Source: Deltaproteobacteria bacterium (GTDB lineage: Bacteria > Desulfobacterota > Desulfobacteria > Desulfobacterales > Desulfatirhabdiaceae). Taken from it: a stretch of 7,467 bases of DNA. The notes under the pieces are model-generated. The model did no database searches. It was not told where the DNA came from and was given only the letters and a program-made list of their open reading frames with translations. The stretch covers positions 1 to 7,467 of the forward strand of contig JAPLJE010000249.1 of NCBI GenBank assembly GCA_026388755.1, written 5' to 3'. Of this stretch, positions 5,994 through 7,467 are shown piece after piece; position 1 is the first letter of the stretch, and every line of letters starts with the position of its first letter. A program made the translations under genes and the position numbers.

Positions 5994-6707
5994 CTAATCC
6001 AGTTCTTCAGAGAGTAAAATGGCTTCAGCTACGCTGCGCATGGATTTCCGGGTGGTCATGCTCCGCTTCTGAATCCAGCGATAGGCCTGTTCCCCGGTTT
6101 TACCCCTTCGCAGCATGAGAATCTCCTTTGCCCGTTCAACGAGTTTTCGTGTTTCCAGCTCCTCCTGAATCACCCGGGTTTTTACCATCAATTCGGTGTT
6201 TACAATGGCAACCGCCGCCTGATTGGCAACGGTTTGGATCAGATTGACCTCTGTTTCGGAAAATGCATGGGGCTTGGCGGTAAAACAGTTGAGGACACCG
6301 ATGACTTTTTCGTTCTTGACCTGAAGCGGAACACTGACCATGGATACCAGGTGCATGCGTTTGGCCATGTCTTTTTCTTTAAAGCGAGGTTCCTTGAGGA
6401 CATTTGGAATAATCAGCGGTTTTTTATGCGTGGCCACAAATCCCACAATCCCTTCATTCATGCTCAGCGACCGATCTTTGAGATAATCCGGATCAATGGC
6501 CTGGGTGGCTGTCAGCCGGATTTTTAATGGATCGGTGCCTTCATCAATCAACCACAACGAACAGATTTCCACTCCGGTGACTTTTGCGGTTACCATGACG
6601 ATCAGCTTCAGAATATCTTCCTGATAAAGATCCGATGTAATGGCACGGGTGATGTCCATGATCCCCTTGATGTACTTGTCGTATATCTGCGGCGCCAGTT
6701 TTTCCAT
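5994..6707 (-). CDS. GAF-ANTAR regulator, probable RNA-binding transcription antiterminator
   Basis: A 237-residue soluble protein with two domains. Residues ~28-172 form a GAF domain; typical stretches are SLWLIDEG, LSMNEGIVGFV, SVPLQVKNEKVIGVLNCF and a final helix TEVNLIQTVANQAAVAI. A short helix (~173-184), likely coiled-coil, leads into an ANTAR domain (~184-233) with the hallmark RKLVERAKEILMLRRG, followed by EQAYRWIQKRSM and SVAEAILL. Family knowledge: ANTAR domains bind paired hexaloop hairpins in nascent RNA and prevent termination; the GAF part senses a small ligand or the redox state, or mediates dimerisation. No phospho-receiver is present, so control by ligand binding is more likely than phosphorylation. 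An in-frame stop (TAG) four codons before the ATG limits the N-terminus. The ribosome site is poor (GGAT, far upstream); AGGGG precedes the ATG of codon 17, which is a possible but closely spaced alternative. Its target is not evident: I found no clear two-hairpin ANTAR site before glpD or prfC. Confidence 0.92.
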   Translation of the reverse strand: MEKLAPQIYDKYIKGIMDITRAITSDLYQEDILKLIVMVTAKVTGVEICSLWLIDEGTDPLKIRLTATQAIDPDYLKDRSLSMNEGIVGFVATHKKPLIIPNVLKEPRFKEKDMAKRMHLVSMVSVPLQVKNEKVIGVLNCFTAKPHAFSETEVNLIQTVANQAAVAIVNTELMVKTRVIQEELETRKLVERAKEILMLRRGKTGEQAYRWIQKRSMTTRKSMRSVAEAILLSEELD

Positions 6708-6740
6708 AATCTGTTGCTATCCAGTAAAGAATGGTTTATT

Positions 6741-6769
6741 ATTATAGGTTAAATGTACCCTATCATGAA
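6741..6769 (-). promoter_or_regulatory. Candidate sigma70-type promoter for the GAF-ANTAR gene
   Basis: On the minus strand a perfect -10 box TATAAT (6746-6741) lies 17 bases downstream of TTCATG (6769-6764), a 3-of-6 match to the -35 consensus. The predicted start of transcription is near 6733, leaving a leader of about 26 bases before the ATG at 6707. The -35 box is weak, so the promoter could need an activator. Confidence 0.45.
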
Positions 6770-6808
6770 TACGTTCAGAAAATCCAGGAGATGTATTGCC
6801 GTTCAGAA

Positions 6809-6841
6809 GAATTCCTCCGGACGCAGAACGAACAGGAATTT
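6809..6841. repeat. Inverted repeat in the divergent region upstream of prfC
   Basis: GAATTCCT (6809-6816) and AGGAATTT (6834-6841) are complementary over seven pairs plus one G-T wobble, with a 17-base loop. It lies between the candidate promoter of the GAF-ANTAR gene and the start of prfC. It has no following T-run, so it is not a standard terminator; it might be an operator or a leader hairpin. The remainder of 6708-6954 shows no gene that I can support and no convincing prfC promoter. Confidence 0.35.
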
Positions 6842-6954
6842 CCAACATTTAATCATCTACAAAGAAACCCCCTGATCTGTCAATATCCAGCACGACAATA
6901 AATTGATATTTTCCCGTTTTTATTTGCCATGGAACGGTTGTTGAGGTTCACACG

Positions 6955-7467
6955 ATGCAGAATACTTTTACAGATGAAATAAACCGGCGCAGAACCTTTG
7001 GTATTATCAGCCACCCCGATGCCGGAAAAACAACATTAACCGAAAAGCTCCTCTTGTTCGGCGGCGCCATTCAGCTGGCCGGAGCCGTTAAGGCCAGAAA
7101 AGCTGCCAGACATGCCACCAGTGACTGGATGTCTGTTGAAAAAGAGCGGGGAATTTCCGTGACCACTTCGGTCATGAAATTCAACTACCGGGATTATGAA
7201 ATCAACCTGCTGGACACACCCGGGCATCAGGACTTTTCCGAAGATACCTACAGAGTGCTCACGGCGGTCGACAGTGCGCTCATGGTCATCGACAGCGCCA
7301 AGGGGGTTGAGCCTCAGACTGAAAAGCTGATGGCGGTCTGCCGCATGCGAAATACCCCCATCATTACATTTATCAACAAGATGGACCGGGAAGGCATGGC
7401 CCCCCTCGATCTTCTGGAAGATATCGAAAACCGGCTTCAAATCGAATGCTCGCCGCTTTCCTGGCCC
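6955..7467 (+). CDS. prfC: Peptide chain release factor 3 (RF3), C-terminus cut by the window edge
   Basis: The first 171 codons of a translation GTPase are present; the full protein is usually about 525-530 residues. RF3 uses GTP hydrolysis to recycle the class I release factors RF1 and RF2 from the ribosome after stop-codon recognition. The visible G-domain motifs are the P-loop SHPDAGKTT (19-27), switch [13 protein letters not shown] (62-73), [14 protein letters not shown] (87-100) and NKMD (141-144). The sequence [17 protein letters not shown] before switch I is typical of RF3 and separates it from EF-G and the tetracycline-resistance GTPases. The start ATG at 6955 has TGAGG eight bases upstream, a moderate ribosome site. 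The gene diverges from the GAF-ANTAR gene, with 247 bp between them. Confidence 0.96.
   Translation, partial: MQNTFTDEINRRRTFGIISHPDAGKTTLTEKLLLFGGAIQLAGAVKARKAARHATSDWMSVEKERGISVTTSVMKFNYRDYEINLLDTPGHQDFSEDTYRVLTAVDSALMVIDSAKGVEPQTEKLMAVCRMRNTPIITFINKMDREGMAPLDLLEDIENRLQIECSPLSWP

Noticed and set aside
7036..7440. Minus-strand open frame of 134 codons
   Set aside because: It is antisense to the conserved GTPase domain of prfC and resembles nothing.

Overview
The window most resembles a chromosomal segment of a Gram-negative, mid-GC bacterium of the Desulfobacterota (the former Deltaproteobacteria). This is an inference from gene content and protein style: a GlpD-type dehydrogenase, a GAF-ANTAR regulator, and a secreted M28 peptidase with an N-terminal beta-rich domain of a kind I associate with that group. 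There is no rRNA or tRNA gene to settle it. I see no CRISPR array, insertion sequence or complete mobile element.

Layout. Positions 1-3918 hold three minus-strand genes. In reading order they are a small exported protein that looks like a catalytically dead peptidase MA-like gluzincin (3918-3028), a secreted zinc aminopeptidase of family M28 (2816-966), and a membrane-anchored calcineurin-like metallophosphoesterase (938 to beyond the left edge). The last two are 27 bp apart and probably co-transcribed. The first two are separated by 209 bp of potentially structured DNA that includes a group II intron domain V look-alike. A 400-bp divergent intergenic region (3919-4318) separates this cluster from glpD (4319-5893, plus strand), an FAD-dependent glycerol-3-phosphate dehydrogenase. 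Facing glpD tail to tail is a GAF-ANTAR regulator (6707-5994, minus strand), a probable RNA-binding antiterminator. Past a second divergent intergenic region comes the 5' part of prfC, peptide chain release factor 3 (6955 to beyond the right edge).

How the genes relate. The left cluster is an envelope/export group: two proteins with signal peptides and one with four predicted membrane helices. The right half has three separately transcribed genes of central function: glycerol phosphate oxidation into the membrane quinone pool, sensory control at the RNA level, and translation termination. I see no sequence link between the GAF-ANTAR protein and glpD beyond adjacency.

The strongest unusual signals are the destroyed HExxH motif in the small exported protein, the domain V-like hairpin between the two exported-protein genes, and the 400-bp divergent region that is open in two antiparallel frames. 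I do not see clear evidence of a wholly new multi-gene system.
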